Source of the DNA: Mycolicibacterium tusciae JS617
GTDB taxonomy: Bacteria; Actinomycetota; Actinomycetes; Mycobacteriales; Mycobacteriaceae
Direction: 5' to 3'
Assembly (NCBI RefSeq): GCF_000243415.2
Contig: NZ_KI912270.1
Span: forward strand, 3,224,001 to 3,288,000
DNA: 64,000 nucleotides
The position numbers were made by a program, and so were the translations under genes. Below are positions 1 to 7,832 of this stretch, piece after piece. The notes beneath the pieces were generated by a model. The model saw only the letters and a list, made by a program, of their open reading frames with translations, ran no database searches and was not told the origin of the DNA. Each line of letters begins with the position of its first letter. The first letter of the stretch is position 1.

Positions 1-60
1 GTAAACGCCGCCGGTTTTGAATTCTCGACGCGAGGTGCCGACCGAGACGTTTAGTTGGTT

Positions 61-125
61 ATGTATGACTTCGCTTCATGCGTTCATCGCGTTTTCGTTG
101 ACTTCCACAGTCATCAGTCATACAT
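61..125. promoter_or_regulatory. Long-spaced inverted repeat upstream of P450-TetR operon
   Basis: The arms ATGTATGACT (61-70) and AGTCATACAT (116-125) are perfect reverse complements, ten bases each, 45 nt apart. The right arm overlaps the -10 region of the predicted promoter. A TetR gene lies in the same operon, so this is a reasonable candidate for its binding region. The wide spacing suggests two half-sites or looping rather than one compact operator. Function is inferred from position only. Confidence 0.4.
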
Positions 126-126
126 T
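98..126 (+). promoter_or_regulatory. SigA-type promoter for the P450-TetR operon
   Basis: TTGACT at 98-103 and TACATT at 121-126 are separated by exactly 17 nt, a good vegetative promoter match. Transcription would start near 133, about 30 nt before the ATG at 164. This supports the shorter P450 start over a TTG at 17, which would put the promoter inside the gene. Confidence 0.55.
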
Positions 127-163
127 TCGAGCATTCTGTCGTCTCAGTCAGGGCTGGTGGCCA

Positions 164-1396
164 ATGAACGTCGACGTGCTCTGCCCCAATGTCTTCGACG
201 CCGGGCTCCCGACGCTGACCTACGACGTCGAAGAGACGCCCGCCGCAGTGTTCCCGCGAATTCGCGAGGCGCAGTCGCAGGCCCCCATCGCCATCGGACC
301 ATTCGGTCCCGAGATCCTGTCCCACGAATTGGTGCGGACGGTGATGCGTGACGCGCGCTTCACGATCCCGCCCGGAATGAACCTGATGGTGCACGGCATC
401 ACGTCAGGACCACTGTGGGACAAAATGATCAACAGCCTCCTCGGCCTCGAAGGCGAGCCTCATCGCCGGCTGCGCAGCCTGGTGTCCAAGGCCTTCACAC
501 CGCGGGCCAGCGCGCGGCTGCACGACACCATCGTCGACGTGCTCAACGAACTCATCGACCGGGCGGCCGTCGAGGGACGCTGCGACGTCGTCGCCGACAT
601 CGCGCGGCCCTACCCCGTGCCGATCATCTGCGCGCTGCTCGGCGCCCCGCGGGAGGACTGGGAGCAGTTCTCGCTCTGGGCTGACGACATCTTCACCGCG
701 TTCAATCTGGACTTCGAGGCGGGGATCGACGAGTCCCTCGTCATGCGCGCGTGGGACGAACTGGACGTCTACGTCGACGAGATGGTCGCGCGGCGGCGCC
801 ACACCCCCACCGACGATCTGCTGTCCGATCTGATCCGCGCCGAGGACGAAGGCGACCGGCTCAACGCCGCTGAACTGCGCATGCTCGCCGGCGGTCTGCT
901 GCTCGCGGGCACCGACACCACCCGCAACCAGGTGGCCGCATCCATCGACATCCTCGTCGACCACCCCGACCAATGGACACTGCTGGGCGAGCACCCCGAG
1001 CTCGCGGCCACCGCCGTCGAGGAGACCATGCGCCACTCGCCGATCGCGTGCGGCACCCTTCGCACCGTCACCGAGGACACCGAATTCGCGGGCCACCTGT
1101 TCCCCGCCGGAACGTTGGTGCTCGTCAATACCTTTGCCGCCAACCGGGATCCGGCTATCTACACCGACCCCGACCGCTTTGACATCAGCCGGACCGACGC
1201 GCCCGCCGTGCTGAGCTTCGGTGGCGGCATCCACTACTGCCTCGGCGCGAACCTGGCCCGGCTCGAGCTCGCCGAGGCCCTACAGATCCTCACCCGCCGA
1301 ATGCGCGAACCCTCCCGCACAGGTCCGGCGCCCTGGAAGCCGATGATGGGGTTGAGCGGACCGACGACGCTGCCGATCGAGTTCTCCCGTGCCTAA
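164..1396 (+). CDS. Cytochrome P450
   Basis: A soluble bacterial P450 of 410 residues, usual length for the family. It shows the I-helix oxygen-activation motif AGTDTT near residue 248, the K-helix ExxR as EETMR near 287, and the heme loop FGGGIHYCLG near 352-361 with the thiolate Cys. It would oxidise a small hydrophobic substrate with electrons from a ferredoxin; the substrate is not evident. The ATG at 164 is chosen because the reading frame upstream overlaps a strong promoter and has no P450 character. The 3' end overlaps the start of the TetR gene by 8 bp, so the two form an operon and the regulator probably controls this enzyme. Subfamily was not assigned. Confidence 0.93.
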   Translation: MNVDVLCPNVFDAGLPTLTYDVEETPAAVFPRIREAQSQAPIAIGPFGPEILSHELVRTVMRDARFTIPPGMNLMVHGITSGPLWDKMINSLLGLEGEPHRRLRSLVSKAFTPRASARLHDTIVDVLNELIDRAAVEGRCDVVADIARPYPVPIICALLGAPREDWEQFSLWADDIFTAFNLDFEAGIDESLVMRAWDELDVYVDEMVARRRHTPTDDLLSDLIRAEDEGDRLNAAELRMLAGGLLLAGTDTTRNQVAASIDILVDHPDQWTLLGEHPELAATAVEETMRHSPIACGTLRTVTEDTEFAGHLFPAGTLVLVNTFAANRDPAIYTDPDRFDISRTDAPAVLSFGGGIHYCLGANLARLELAEALQILTRRMREPSRTGPAPWKPMMGLSGPTTLPIEFSRA

Positions 1397-2060
1397 CCGC
1401 GGCTGGTCGGGCAATGCCCCGGGGTCCGACGAAGAGGCGATCGACCGGATCCTCGACGTGGCCGACGCCATCATCGCCGAGCGCGGAACCGCCGTACGCA
1501 TCGCCGACGTCGCGCGCATGCTCGGCGTCACCCGTCAGACCGTCTACCGCTACTTCCCCAACACCGAAGAGCTGTTGTTGGCCAGCGGGATGCGTACCGC
1601 AGACGGGTTTCTCGACCAGCTCGCCGAGCACACCAGCGGGTTGACCGAACCCGCCGCGGCGATCGTCGAGGGAATCGCATTCGCCGTCGAGACACTCGCT
1701 GAGGACGCACAATTCGCCAACCTGCTCAGGAACGGATCCAAGAGCGGCACCGCCGTCTCACTGACCTCCGACACCGCCAGGGCATTCAGCCGTTCGATGC
1801 TGCACCGATGCGATGTCGATTGGGAGAGCAACGGTTACGACGAGGCGGCGCTCGATGAGCTGGCCGAGTTGGGGTTGCGCACATTCCATTCGATACTCGT
1901 CGACCCCGGTGAGCCCGCGCGTGACGGCTTTGCTCTGCGCCGCTTCATTTCCCGGTGGTTGGGCCCGGCCGTCGTGTATCCGCGGCTGACCCAGGTCATG
2001 GAGGCGCTGCAGCCCATCAGTGTGCGGCCGCAGCGCAGCCGACCTACAGCCAGCGCATAG
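1389..2060 (+). CDS. TetR-family transcriptional regulator
   Basis: 223 residues, GTG start inside the end of the P450 gene. The N-terminal helix-turn-helix (about residues 15-65) has the TetR pattern AIDRILDVADAIIAERG followed by RIADVARMLGVTRQTVYRYF. The C-terminal ligand-binding half is diverged, as is normal in this family. The overlap with the P450 gene implies translational coupling and an autoregulated P450-TetR unit; the inverted repeat at 61-125 is the best operator candidate. The ligand may be the P450 substrate (inference). Confidence 0.9.
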   Translation: MPNRGWSGNAPGSDEEAIDRILDVADAIIAERGTAVRIADVARMLGVTRQTVYRYFPNTEELLLASGMRTADGFLDQLAEHTSGLTEPAAAIVEGIAFAVETLAEDAQFANLLRNGSKSGTAVSLTSDTARAFSRSMLHRCDVDWESNGYDEAALDELAELGLRTFHSILVDPGEPARDGFALRRFISRWLGPAVVYPRLTQVMEALQPISVRPQRSRPTASA

Positions 2061-2064
2061 CCTG

Positions 2065-2111
2065 ATGCACTATCATTACGCAATTCGCGGGTAATGATGC
2101 GAGGAGTGCAT
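2065..2111. promoter_or_regulatory. Nested dyad immediately upstream of the LysR gene
   Basis: Outer arms ATGCACT (2065-2071) and AGTGCAT (2105-2111) flank inner arms ATCATTAC (2072-2079) and GTAATGAT (2091-2098). All are perfect reverse complements. On the left the arms abut; on the right six bases separate them and contain the GAGGAG ribosome binding site. The dyad fills the whole 53-bp gap between the TetR and LysR genes, so it is a strong candidate for an autoregulatory LysR operator that also masks the ribosome binding site. Confidence 0.6.
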
Positions 2112-2113
2112 AG

Positions 2114-3040
2114 GTGTTTTCACTCGCCCGGCTGTCGTGCTTCGTCGCCGTCGCAGAAGAACTGCACTTCGGACGCGCGGCCGAACGCCTCCACATGACC
2201 CAGCCCCCGCTGAGCCGCCAGATCCAGCAGCTCGAAAGCGAACTCGGCGTACAACTGATCGACCGCACGACCCGGACGGTCACGCTCACCCCCGCCGGCG
2301 TCGCCTTCCTCCCCGATGCGCGACGCATCCTCCAGCTCGCCGAGGGCGCCGCCCAGACCGTCAAGCGGATCCCCGAAGGCGACCTCGGCACGGTCGTCGT
2401 CGGATTCACCGCCGCCTCCGCCCACGTCGTGCTTCCACGACTGCTCAGTGCCGCGCGCGAGAAACTTCCCGACGTGAAACTCGACCTGCGCGAGATGGTC
2501 ACCGCCGTTCAGCTCGACGGCCTGATGAGCGGCGAAGTGGATCTGGGCATGGCCCGCCCGCCGGTCAAGCGGCCCGGCCTTGTCTCGCGACCGCTGTTGC
2601 ACGAGCAGCTGATTGCCGCACTGCCGGAAGAACATCCGCTCGCCGCACTCAACCGTCAGTTGACGCTCAACGACCTCGACGGCCAGGACGTCATCATGTA
2701 TTCGCCTATCCAGGCAAGGTATTTCAACGAACTGCTCATCAGTACGTTCACCATCGCCGGGGCATCGCCGCGCTACGTGCAGTACGTGACGCAGGTGCAC
2801 ACCATGCTGGTGCTGGTCCGCACCGGCATCGGCATCGCGTTGGTGCCGGCGTCGGCCGCGACGCTGCATCCCGACAATGTCGTCTTCCGCACCATCGGTG
2901 CGTTCCGCGAGCGTCCCGTCGAACTCGACGCCGTCTGGCGCGGCGACAGCAGCAACCCCGCGCTGTTGCGTCTGCTCAGAGATGTGCTGCCGCAACGGGA
3001 GTGGACCACCGACAATCTGGTCGAGGACGTGCTGAGCTGA
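2114..3040 (+). CDS. LysR-family transcriptional regulator
   Basis: 308 residues, typical LysR length. The N-terminal winged helix-turn-helix is clear: LHFGRAAERLHMTQPPLSRQ at about 17-36, then the linker helix. The C-terminal co-inducer domain (about 90-295) begins GDLGTVVVGFTAAS. The GTG start at 2114 has GAGGAG eight bases upstream. The target is not obvious: no divergent partner gene lies next to it, and the upstream TetR gene reads the same way. The nested dyad before the gene points to autoregulation. It converges on the serine hydrolase with a 2-bp gap. Confidence 0.92.
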   Translation: MFSLARLSCFVAVAEELHFGRAAERLHMTQPPLSRQIQQLESELGVQLIDRTTRTVTLTPAGVAFLPDARRILQLAEGAAQTVKRIPEGDLGTVVVGFTAASAHVVLPRLLSAAREKLPDVKLDLREMVTAVQLDGLMSGEVDLGMARPPVKRPGLVSRPLLHEQLIAALPEEHPLAALNRQLTLNDLDGQDVIMYSPIQARYFNELLISTFTIAGASPRYVQYVTQVHTMLVLVRTGIGIALVPASAATLHPDNVVFRTIGAFRERPVELDAVWRGDSSNPALLRLLRDVLPQREWTTDNLVEDVLS

Positions 3041-3042
3041 CC

Positions 3043-4266
3043 TTACTTGGGCGCCACCGACAGCCCGGTATAGATCTCGTCGAGAAGGTACGGCAGCATC
3101 GCATTCGCCGTCGTCCTGCCGTCGGGCGACAGGGTGAGATTCGTCCAAATGACCAGTGTCACATCGGCATCCGGGTCGTGGCCGATAAAGGAGTTGAAGC
3201 CCGGCAGCTCGCCCCTGTGGTAGTACATCTGCGCGGTCGGACTGTAGCGCTGATAGGAGATTCCGTATCCGTACTCCTGCCCGCCGGCTGCATCCGGAAT
3301 CTCGACTTGCAGGCTGTCCAACCATTGCCGGTGGAAGTCGGCGTCAAACACCTTGCCTGACACCAGCGCCTTGATCCACGTCGCCAGGTCGTCGGCCGTC
3401 GAGATGGCCCCGCCCGCCGCGGTGGCGTACGACGAATTCTGGTTGGTGTAGTCGACCGGCTCGAGGGTTCCGTCTCTCATCTCGGCCTGCATCCCTGCCG
3501 GATACTCGATGTCGGCGAGTGCGTACTTGCTCTCGCCGTACATATAGCCGTGGGAATACGGCGCCGGAATCGACGTGTCGTCGATCGCGGGCAGTGACGT
3601 CTGCTCGAGGCCGACCGGACCGAACAGTCGGTCCTGGAACTGTTGCGCCAGTGGGCTTCCGCCGACCTTTTCGGCGACAAGACCCAGCAGGGCGTAGTTG
3701 GTGTTGTCGTACTCGTACTCGGTGTCCGGCGGGAAGTTCGGCGGGTGCTTGAAGCCGATGGCGAGGACCTCCTGCGGTGTCCAGGCCTTCGCGGGATCGG
3801 CATCAAGGGCGTCCGCGAGTTCGGGAGCCGCCGTGTAGTTGTAGAGACCGCTGCGCATCTTCAACAGGTCGGCGATGGTGATGTTGTTGCCATCGGGGAC
3901 GTCCGGAACGTAGTCCGAGATCGGATCGTCGAATTTCAGCTTGCCGTCCTGGGCGAGCAGCACGATCAGCGCCGCGGTGAAGGTCTTGGTGTTCGAGGCG
4001 ATCCGGAAATGCGTATCCGCGGCCGGTGGTGCCACTGCGCCGAGTTCGGTCGTGCCGACCGTCGCCTCGAAATCCCCTTGCGGCGTGCGCAGGACGACCA
4101 TGGCGCCGGGAACGTAGAGATCCTTCGCCACCTTCTCCACGACCGCCCGGAACGCCGCCGCGTCGATGGGCTTGAGTGCCGGGGTTGGCGCCGGAGACGA
4201 CGAGCAGCCGGCGATCACAAACGCGACGCACATCGCGGACGACGCGATTCGGACCGTTCTCGTCAT
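3043..4266 (-). CDS. Secreted serine hydrolase lipoprotein (beta-lactamase/DD-peptidase family)
   Basis: 407 residues of the class C beta-lactamase / DD-carboxypeptidase superfamily. The signal peptide ends in a lipobox (VIAGC near residue 21), so the protein is probably membrane-anchored outside the cell. Catalytic motifs are SNTK (SxxK, near 92), YDN in YEYDNTNY (near 190), and HRGELPG in place of KTG near 352. Such proteins act on peptidoglycan peptides, lipids or esters; the substrate cannot be read here. A paralogue of similar design lies at 57280-58425. An ISL3 element is inserted 64 bp upstream of the start and may have replaced part of its promoter. Confidence 0.88.
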   Translation of the reverse strand: MTRTVRIASSAMCVAFVIAGCSSSPAPTPALKPIDAAAFRAVVEKVAKDLYVPGAMVVLRTPQGDFEATVGTTELGAVAPPAADTHFRIASNTKTFTAALIVLLAQDGKLKFDDPISDYVPDVPDGNNITIADLLKMRSGLYNYTAAPELADALDADPAKAWTPQEVLAIGFKHPPNFPPDTEYEYDNTNYALLGLVAEKVGGSPLAQQFQDRLFGPVGLEQTSLPAIDDTSIPAPYSHGYMYGESKYALADIEYPAGMQAEMRDGTLEPVDYTNQNSSYATAAGGAISTADDLATWIKALVSGKVFDADFHRQWLDSLQVEIPDAAGGQEYGYGISYQRYSPTAQMYYHRGELPGFNSFIGHDPDADVTLVIWTNLTLSPDGRTTANAMLPYLLDEIYTGLSVAPK

Positions 4267-4317
4267 GGCCGAACCCTAGGCGCCCGCTCTCGCGCTTGGA
4301 TAGTAGGGACAAAATGG

Positions 4318-4330
4318 CGTCATCGATTGA
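4318..4330. repeat. Left half of the dyad target of ISL3 copy 1
   Basis: The bases CGTCATCGATTGA directly left of the element mirror TCAATTGATGACG directly right of it (5761-5773). Rejoined, the target reads CGTCATC-N4-GATGACG. The last eight bases, TCGATTGA, are the left copy of an 8-bp target duplication; the right copy is TCAATTGA, with one mismatch. Confidence 0.7.
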
Positions 4331-5760
4331 GGCTCTTGTGACTCATTCGTGGGTCATTGGCGGCCAGGCAAGGTGGGGCGGTGTCCTCCGAGAGTGAGCA
4401 TGGCTAGGGCGATTAAGGCGCCGGGGTGGGCGAAGCCGAAGGCGATGCGGGTGATGAGTCGGATCTTGGTGTTGACCGATTCGATGAGTCCGTTGGAGAG
4501 GCCGTGGGCGATGGAAGCGAGGATCTGCTCGCGGTGGCCGGCGATGCGGCGTTGGAGCTTGACGAATGATTCGATGCGGCTGCGCCGTGCCCAAGCGATC
4601 CACCTGTCCAGCGCTTCGGCGGCGTGGTCGGCAGGGAGTTTGAAGACCGTCCGTAGGCCTTCTTTGAGCAGGTAGGCGCGGTAGAGCCGAGGGTCGGTGG
4701 TGGCGATCCAGCGCAGCTTCGCTTGTTGGCGGTCGGTGAGGTTTTCCGGGTTCTTCCACAGCGCGTAGCGGGCGCGCCGCAATGCTTGGGCTGGCCCGGT
4801 GGAGATGGTGGCGCGTCGGCCATGGGCCCACCCGTGCGAGCGGGTATGCCCGCTGCGGCGAGCATCGCTCCAGGCCTGTTGACGCACGGCATCCAATGCC
4901 TCAGTGGCCCAACCAACGACGTGAAACGGGTCGGCACAGCGGATGGCGTCCGGGCATCGTTCGCTGACCACGTCGGCGATCCATTTGGCCCCATCAGCGG
5001 TGACGTGGGTGATCTGGGCGCACCGACCTGCACCTGAGGCTTCTAGCGCGTCGAAGAAGGCGCGCACGGTCGCGCGTTCGTGACCGGGATGCGCCCACAC
5101 CAGGCGGCCGCTGTCGTGGTCGACGACCACAGTTAGGTACTTGTGATGGCGCTTGTAGGAGATCTCATCAATCCCGATCCGCGTCAGGTCGGCGAACCCA
5201 TCGACTCCGGCGACGGTGTCGGCCCACACTCGAGTGATGATCGATCCGACTGTGCGCCAGGCGATCCGCATCAGCTCGGTGATTGCCTTCTTGGAGCAGT
5301 GTGTGGCCAACCAGGCCACCTGCTGGTCGAACGAGCGGGTATGTCCCGCGCCGTGTCGGGCCCAGGGGACTTGTCGCACCGTCGGGCCGTGGGTGGGGCA
5401 GTTGACCCGTGGGGCGTCAGCCTCCAGGAAGACCTGAACGGTTCCCAAATCGAGTCCGCGCCACCGCCGCCGCCCCTGGCCGCGGTCATACCAGGAGGCT
5501 CTCGATCCGCAGTCTCCGCATCGACCCTTAAGCGGTCGTCGCGGTCGCATATGGACCACGAGAGCCTGCGTTTGGTCGTCGAACTCGACGCCCTCGACCA
5601 CCGCGTTCTCGACGCACAACACGGTGCGCCATAGGCTGGCATTCCGCACGCCGTTCTCCGATCTGTAGTTTTTGACCTTCGACAAGCCAAAAACCTAGAC
5701 CGGAAACGGCGTGTGGCCGTTCAGGCGCAATCAGCAACCCACGAATGAGTCACAAGAGCC
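4331..5760. mobile_element. ISL3-family insertion sequence, copy 1
   Basis: A 1430-bp element bounded by perfect 24-bp terminal inverted repeats that begin GGCTCTTGTGACTCATTCGT. It carries one transposase gene on the minus strand. A second copy lies at 32171-33600, 27840 bp away in the same orientation. The copies appear to differ at one base only (G at 4941, C at 32781). The flanks are 8-bp near-identical duplications inside a palindromic target. The right duplication supplies the TGA stop of the neighbouring gene (5761-6681), so that gene was left intact. Confidence 0.93.
4354..5685 (-). CDS. ISL3-family transposase (copy 1)
   Basis: 443 residues, the usual ISL3 length. An N-terminal zinc-binding segment has paired cysteines (GRCGDCGSR near 54-62 and NCPTHG near 95-100), followed by a helix-turn-helix. 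The DDE catalytic core shows D in GIDEISYKR, D in ADPFHVVGW and E in NGLIESVNTKIR. Residue 249, three before the second catalytic Asp, is Arg here and Gly in the other copy; this is the only protein difference seen. The gene looks intact and probably active or recently active. Confidence 0.95.
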   Translation of the reverse strand: MSKVKNYRSENGVRNASLWRTVLCVENAVVEGVEFDDQTQALVVHMRPRRPLKGRCGDCGSRASWYDRGQGRRRWRGLDLGTVQVFLEADAPRVNCPTHGPTVRQVPWARHGAGHTRSFDQQVAWLATHCSKKAITELMRIAWRTVGSIITRVWADTVAGVDGFADLTRIGIDEISYKRHHKYLTVVVDHDSGRLVWAHPGHERATVRAFFDALEASGAGRCAQITHVTADGAKWIADVVSERCPDAIRCADPFHVVGWATEALDAVRQQAWSDARRSGHTRSHGWAHGRRATISTGPAQALRRARYALWKNPENLTDRQQAKLRWIATTDPRLYRAYLLKEGLRTVFKLPADHAAEALDRWIAWARRSRIESFVKLQRRIAGHREQILASIAHGLSNGLIESVNTKIRLITRIAFGFAHPGALIALAMLTLGGHRPTLPGRQ

Positions 5761-6681
5761 TCAATTGATGACGGCGCTGGGTCGGGTGGTGCCTTCAGCG
5801 GACAGACGAGGACGGGTCAGGAAGTCGACCCATGCATGAAGTCGCCGCTTCGGCGGTGTCCACACCTGCCGTTGTTCGCCAGGCCACGCATAGGCCGGCA
5901 CCCCGTCAGAGATCAAATCGAGCAGGCGCGGTTCCTCGAGGACGCGAGCCGAGGCGGCATACAGAGCGTCGGCCCGCGGCGCGATCACGCCGAAGTCCAC
6001 CATCCGAAAGAGCCTGTTCTCACTGTCGATGACCTCTTCGATCGTCACCTCGTCGATCGGGTAGCTCACGGGGAGAACATCCTTCATCGACAGCAGGGCC
6101 TGTGGCCCGCGGGCCCGCGGATGACCGACGAGCCTGGCGACGAGCGCGAACCGGCCCAGCGCCAGGTTGGCGTCGGCCACCAGCGCGTGTGCATACAGCA
6201 CCCGCACCAGAACCACATTCATGAAGAACCGCTCGGCCGGCGCTTCCCGCGACGCCAGTTCCGTATGCGTCAAGTATCCGGCGACGACACTCGCGTTGTG
6301 GGCCAGGTACCAGGATCGGGCCGACGGTGCACGGAAGAAGTCGACCCAGTGCTGCACCGTCGGGCGCGACGGCACCACGTCCTCACGCTCCACCAGAAGC
6401 TTCGCCTCGAGCGTGTCGCGAAGCAGGTCCTCGTTGACCGCGCGCCACCACGGACTACCCGGCGCCGCGGCCTCTGATGCGTTCAGCACACCTCGCGCCT
6501 GCTGCCACCGCATGAACGCGACGACCGCGCGGCGATACGGACGGTAGGGCCGACGCACGCTGCGAAGCGCATACGTCTGCGCGGCCAGGCGGATGCGCGC
6601 CGCAGGATCGTCGCGCACCTCCGAGACCATCCGCTCCGCGGCCTGCGCAGCGGTCACGACGCCAACAAGGCCAGCGGTCAT
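5761..6681 (-). CDS. Conserved actinobacterial protein of unknown function
   Basis: 306 residues from the ATG at 6681, which is preceded by GAGGAG eight bases upstream; a longer reading from 6705 would run through that site. I do not recognise a named domain. Visible features are an Arg/Tyr-rich N-terminal stretch (RRPYRPYRRAVVAF near 46-59), several Trp-containing helices (SPWWRAVNEDLLRD, WYLAHNASVVAGYL, FFMNVVLVRVLYAHAL) and no signal peptide, which suggests an all-helical cytoplasmic protein. It is divergent from a TetR gene 57 bp away that probably regulates it. The stop codon is formed by the target duplication of ISL3 copy 1. Confidence 0.75.
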   Translation of the reverse strand: MTAGLVGVVTAAQAAERMVSEVRDDPAARIRLAAQTYALRSVRRPYRPYRRAVVAFMRWQQARGVLNASEAAAPGSPWWRAVNEDLLRDTLEAKLLVEREDVVPSRPTVQHWVDFFRAPSARSWYLAHNASVVAGYLTHTELASREAPAERFFMNVVLVRVLYAHALVADANLALGRFALVARLVGHPRARGPQALLSMKDVLPVSYPIDEVTIEEVIDSENRLFRMVDFGVIAPRADALYAASARVLEEPRLLDLISDGVPAYAWPGEQRQVWTPPKRRLHAWVDFLTRPRLSAEGTTRPSAVIN

Positions 6682-6707
6682 ATCCCCACTCCTCAATGTG
6701 AACACTA

Positions 6708-6736
6708 TTTACATTAATGGATGTTAGCGTTGTAAA
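6708..6736. promoter_or_regulatory. Candidate TetR operator in divergent intergenic region
   Basis: TTTACA (6708-6713) and TGTAAA (6731-6736) form an inverted repeat 17 nt apart, in the short gap between the unknown gene at 6681 and the TetR start at 6738. The region is AT-rich compared with its surroundings and must hold both promoters. The position fits a shared operator; the match is short, so this is tentative. Confidence 0.4.
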
Positions 6737-6737
6737 C

Positions 6738-7370
6738 ATGCCCGGTCGAGCCGGAATTCCCGACACGGCGGAATCCAAGCGCGACACGTATCACCACGGC
6801 GATCTCAAACGCGCGCTGACGGACGCAGCCCTGCAGTTGGTGCAGGAAAAAGGGCCTAAAGGGTTCACGCTGCGAGAGGTCGCCCGCCGGGCGGGGGTCA
6901 GTGCCGCCGCGCCCTATCGGCACTTCGCCGACAAGGCCCAGCTGCTCGCGGCCGCGGCCACCCAGGGTTTTGTCCAACTCCACGAGACGTTGGATGACAC
7001 CGTCAAGGCGACGCCCGACCTCTCGGCACAGGTGCTCGCGATGGGGAGGGCGTATGTCCGGTGGGCCGTCACCCATCCGGACTACTACCAGGTGATGTTC
7101 GGCTCAGAACTCGACAAGACCGAGAGCCCCGAGGTGCTCGCCGCGGGCGAGCGCGCCTTTGACGACCTGCTGGACACGATCGTGCGATGCCAGGAGTCGG
7201 GACTGCTCCCCAAAGGAGATTCCCGCACCATCGCGGGGCCGATTTGGTCAGTGCTGCACGGTGTTTCGATGCTGACAATCGGCAGCGATCTCATCCATGT
7301 CGGTATTCGTGAAGAACCCGAGGCGCTGATCGAGCGATCGCTGCGCGATCTGCTGTTCGACAACGAGTGA
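6738..7370 (+). CDS. TetR-family regulator with WHG-type C-terminal domain
   Basis: 210 residues from the ATG at 6738; an ATG at 6717 would add seven residues but overlaps the candidate operator. The N-terminal helix-turn-helix reads YHHGDLKRALTDAALQLVQE then FTLREVARRAGVSAAAPYRHF, which is the subgroup carrying a WHG (TetR_C_13-like) effector domain. The C-terminal half contains the ligand pocket. It is divergently paired with the unknown gene 5761-6681 and probably represses it and itself. Confidence 0.88.
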   Translation: MPGRAGIPDTAESKRDTYHHGDLKRALTDAALQLVQEKGPKGFTLREVARRAGVSAAAPYRHFADKAQLLAAAATQGFVQLHETLDDTVKATPDLSAQVLAMGRAYVRWAVTHPDYYQVMFGSELDKTESPEVLAAGERAFDDLLDTIVRCQESGLLPKGDSRTIAGPIWSVLHGVSMLTIGSDLIHVGIREEPEALIERSLRDLLFDNE

Positions 7371-7478
7371 TCCTGCTCTCTTAATGTTTACTCAGAGATG
7401 TTCTGCCACAAGGGGAATAGGCGTCATCGCACAGATGAAAACGTGGTGAGCTGGGCTAATGCGTGCTAGCGTCGAAAC

Positions 7479-7811
7479 ATGCGCTTGAAAGCAAAGATCT
7501 TCGTCGCCTCCGGCGGTTTGCTGCTGTCAGTCGTCGCCCCCGCCGGAATCGCCTCAGCACAGCAAGATGTCGGGCCCATTGTGAATACAACGTGCTCATA
7601 TCCGCAGGTGGTTTCCGCGCTCAACGCGCACGACCCCGCCGCTGCCGCCCAGTTGACCGGCTCGCCGTTCGTGGCTGGATGGATACAGAATTTCCTCGCG
7701 CAGGGGCCCGCTGAACGCACCGTGTTGATTCAGCAGGTGCAGGGCAACCCGCAGGCTGCGGAGTACACCGGGCTGGTTTTGCAAGTCGCCAGCACCTGCA
7801 ACAACTTCTGA
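7479..7811 (+). CDS. Secreted low-molecular-weight antigen, TB8.4 (Rv1174c)-like hemophore-family protein
   Basis: 110 residues with a Sec signal peptide ending near ASAQQ (residue 28). The mature part matches my memory of Mycobacterium tuberculosis TB8.4 closely: VNTTCSYPQVVSALNAHDP near the start and a C-terminal VASTCNNF, with the two conserved cysteines at the ends forming a likely disulphide. The wider Rv0203/Rv1174c group is described as hemophore-related, but heme binding cannot be read from this sequence. No good Shine-Dalgarno is seen, so the transcript may be leaderless. Confidence 0.85.
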   Translation: MRLKAKIFVASGGLLLSVVAPAGIASAQQDVGPIVNTTCSYPQVVSALNAHDPAAAAQLTGSPFVAGWIQNFLAQGPAERTVLIQQVQGNPQAAEYTGLVLQVASTCNNF

Positions 7812-7832
7812 CAGTGAACTCTTAAAGAGTCG

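Noticed and set aside
17..163. Extension of the first P450 to a TTG at 17
   Set aside because: It would cover a good -35/-10 promoter and has no P450 character.
2120..3360. Long open frames on both strands across the LysR gene
   Set aside because: The LysR reading has clear motifs and a ribosome binding site; the others are low-complexity shadows.
6738..7370. Start of the TetR gene at 6717
   Set aside because: It overlaps the candidate operator and adds residues not usual for the family; 6738 is preferred, though not proven.
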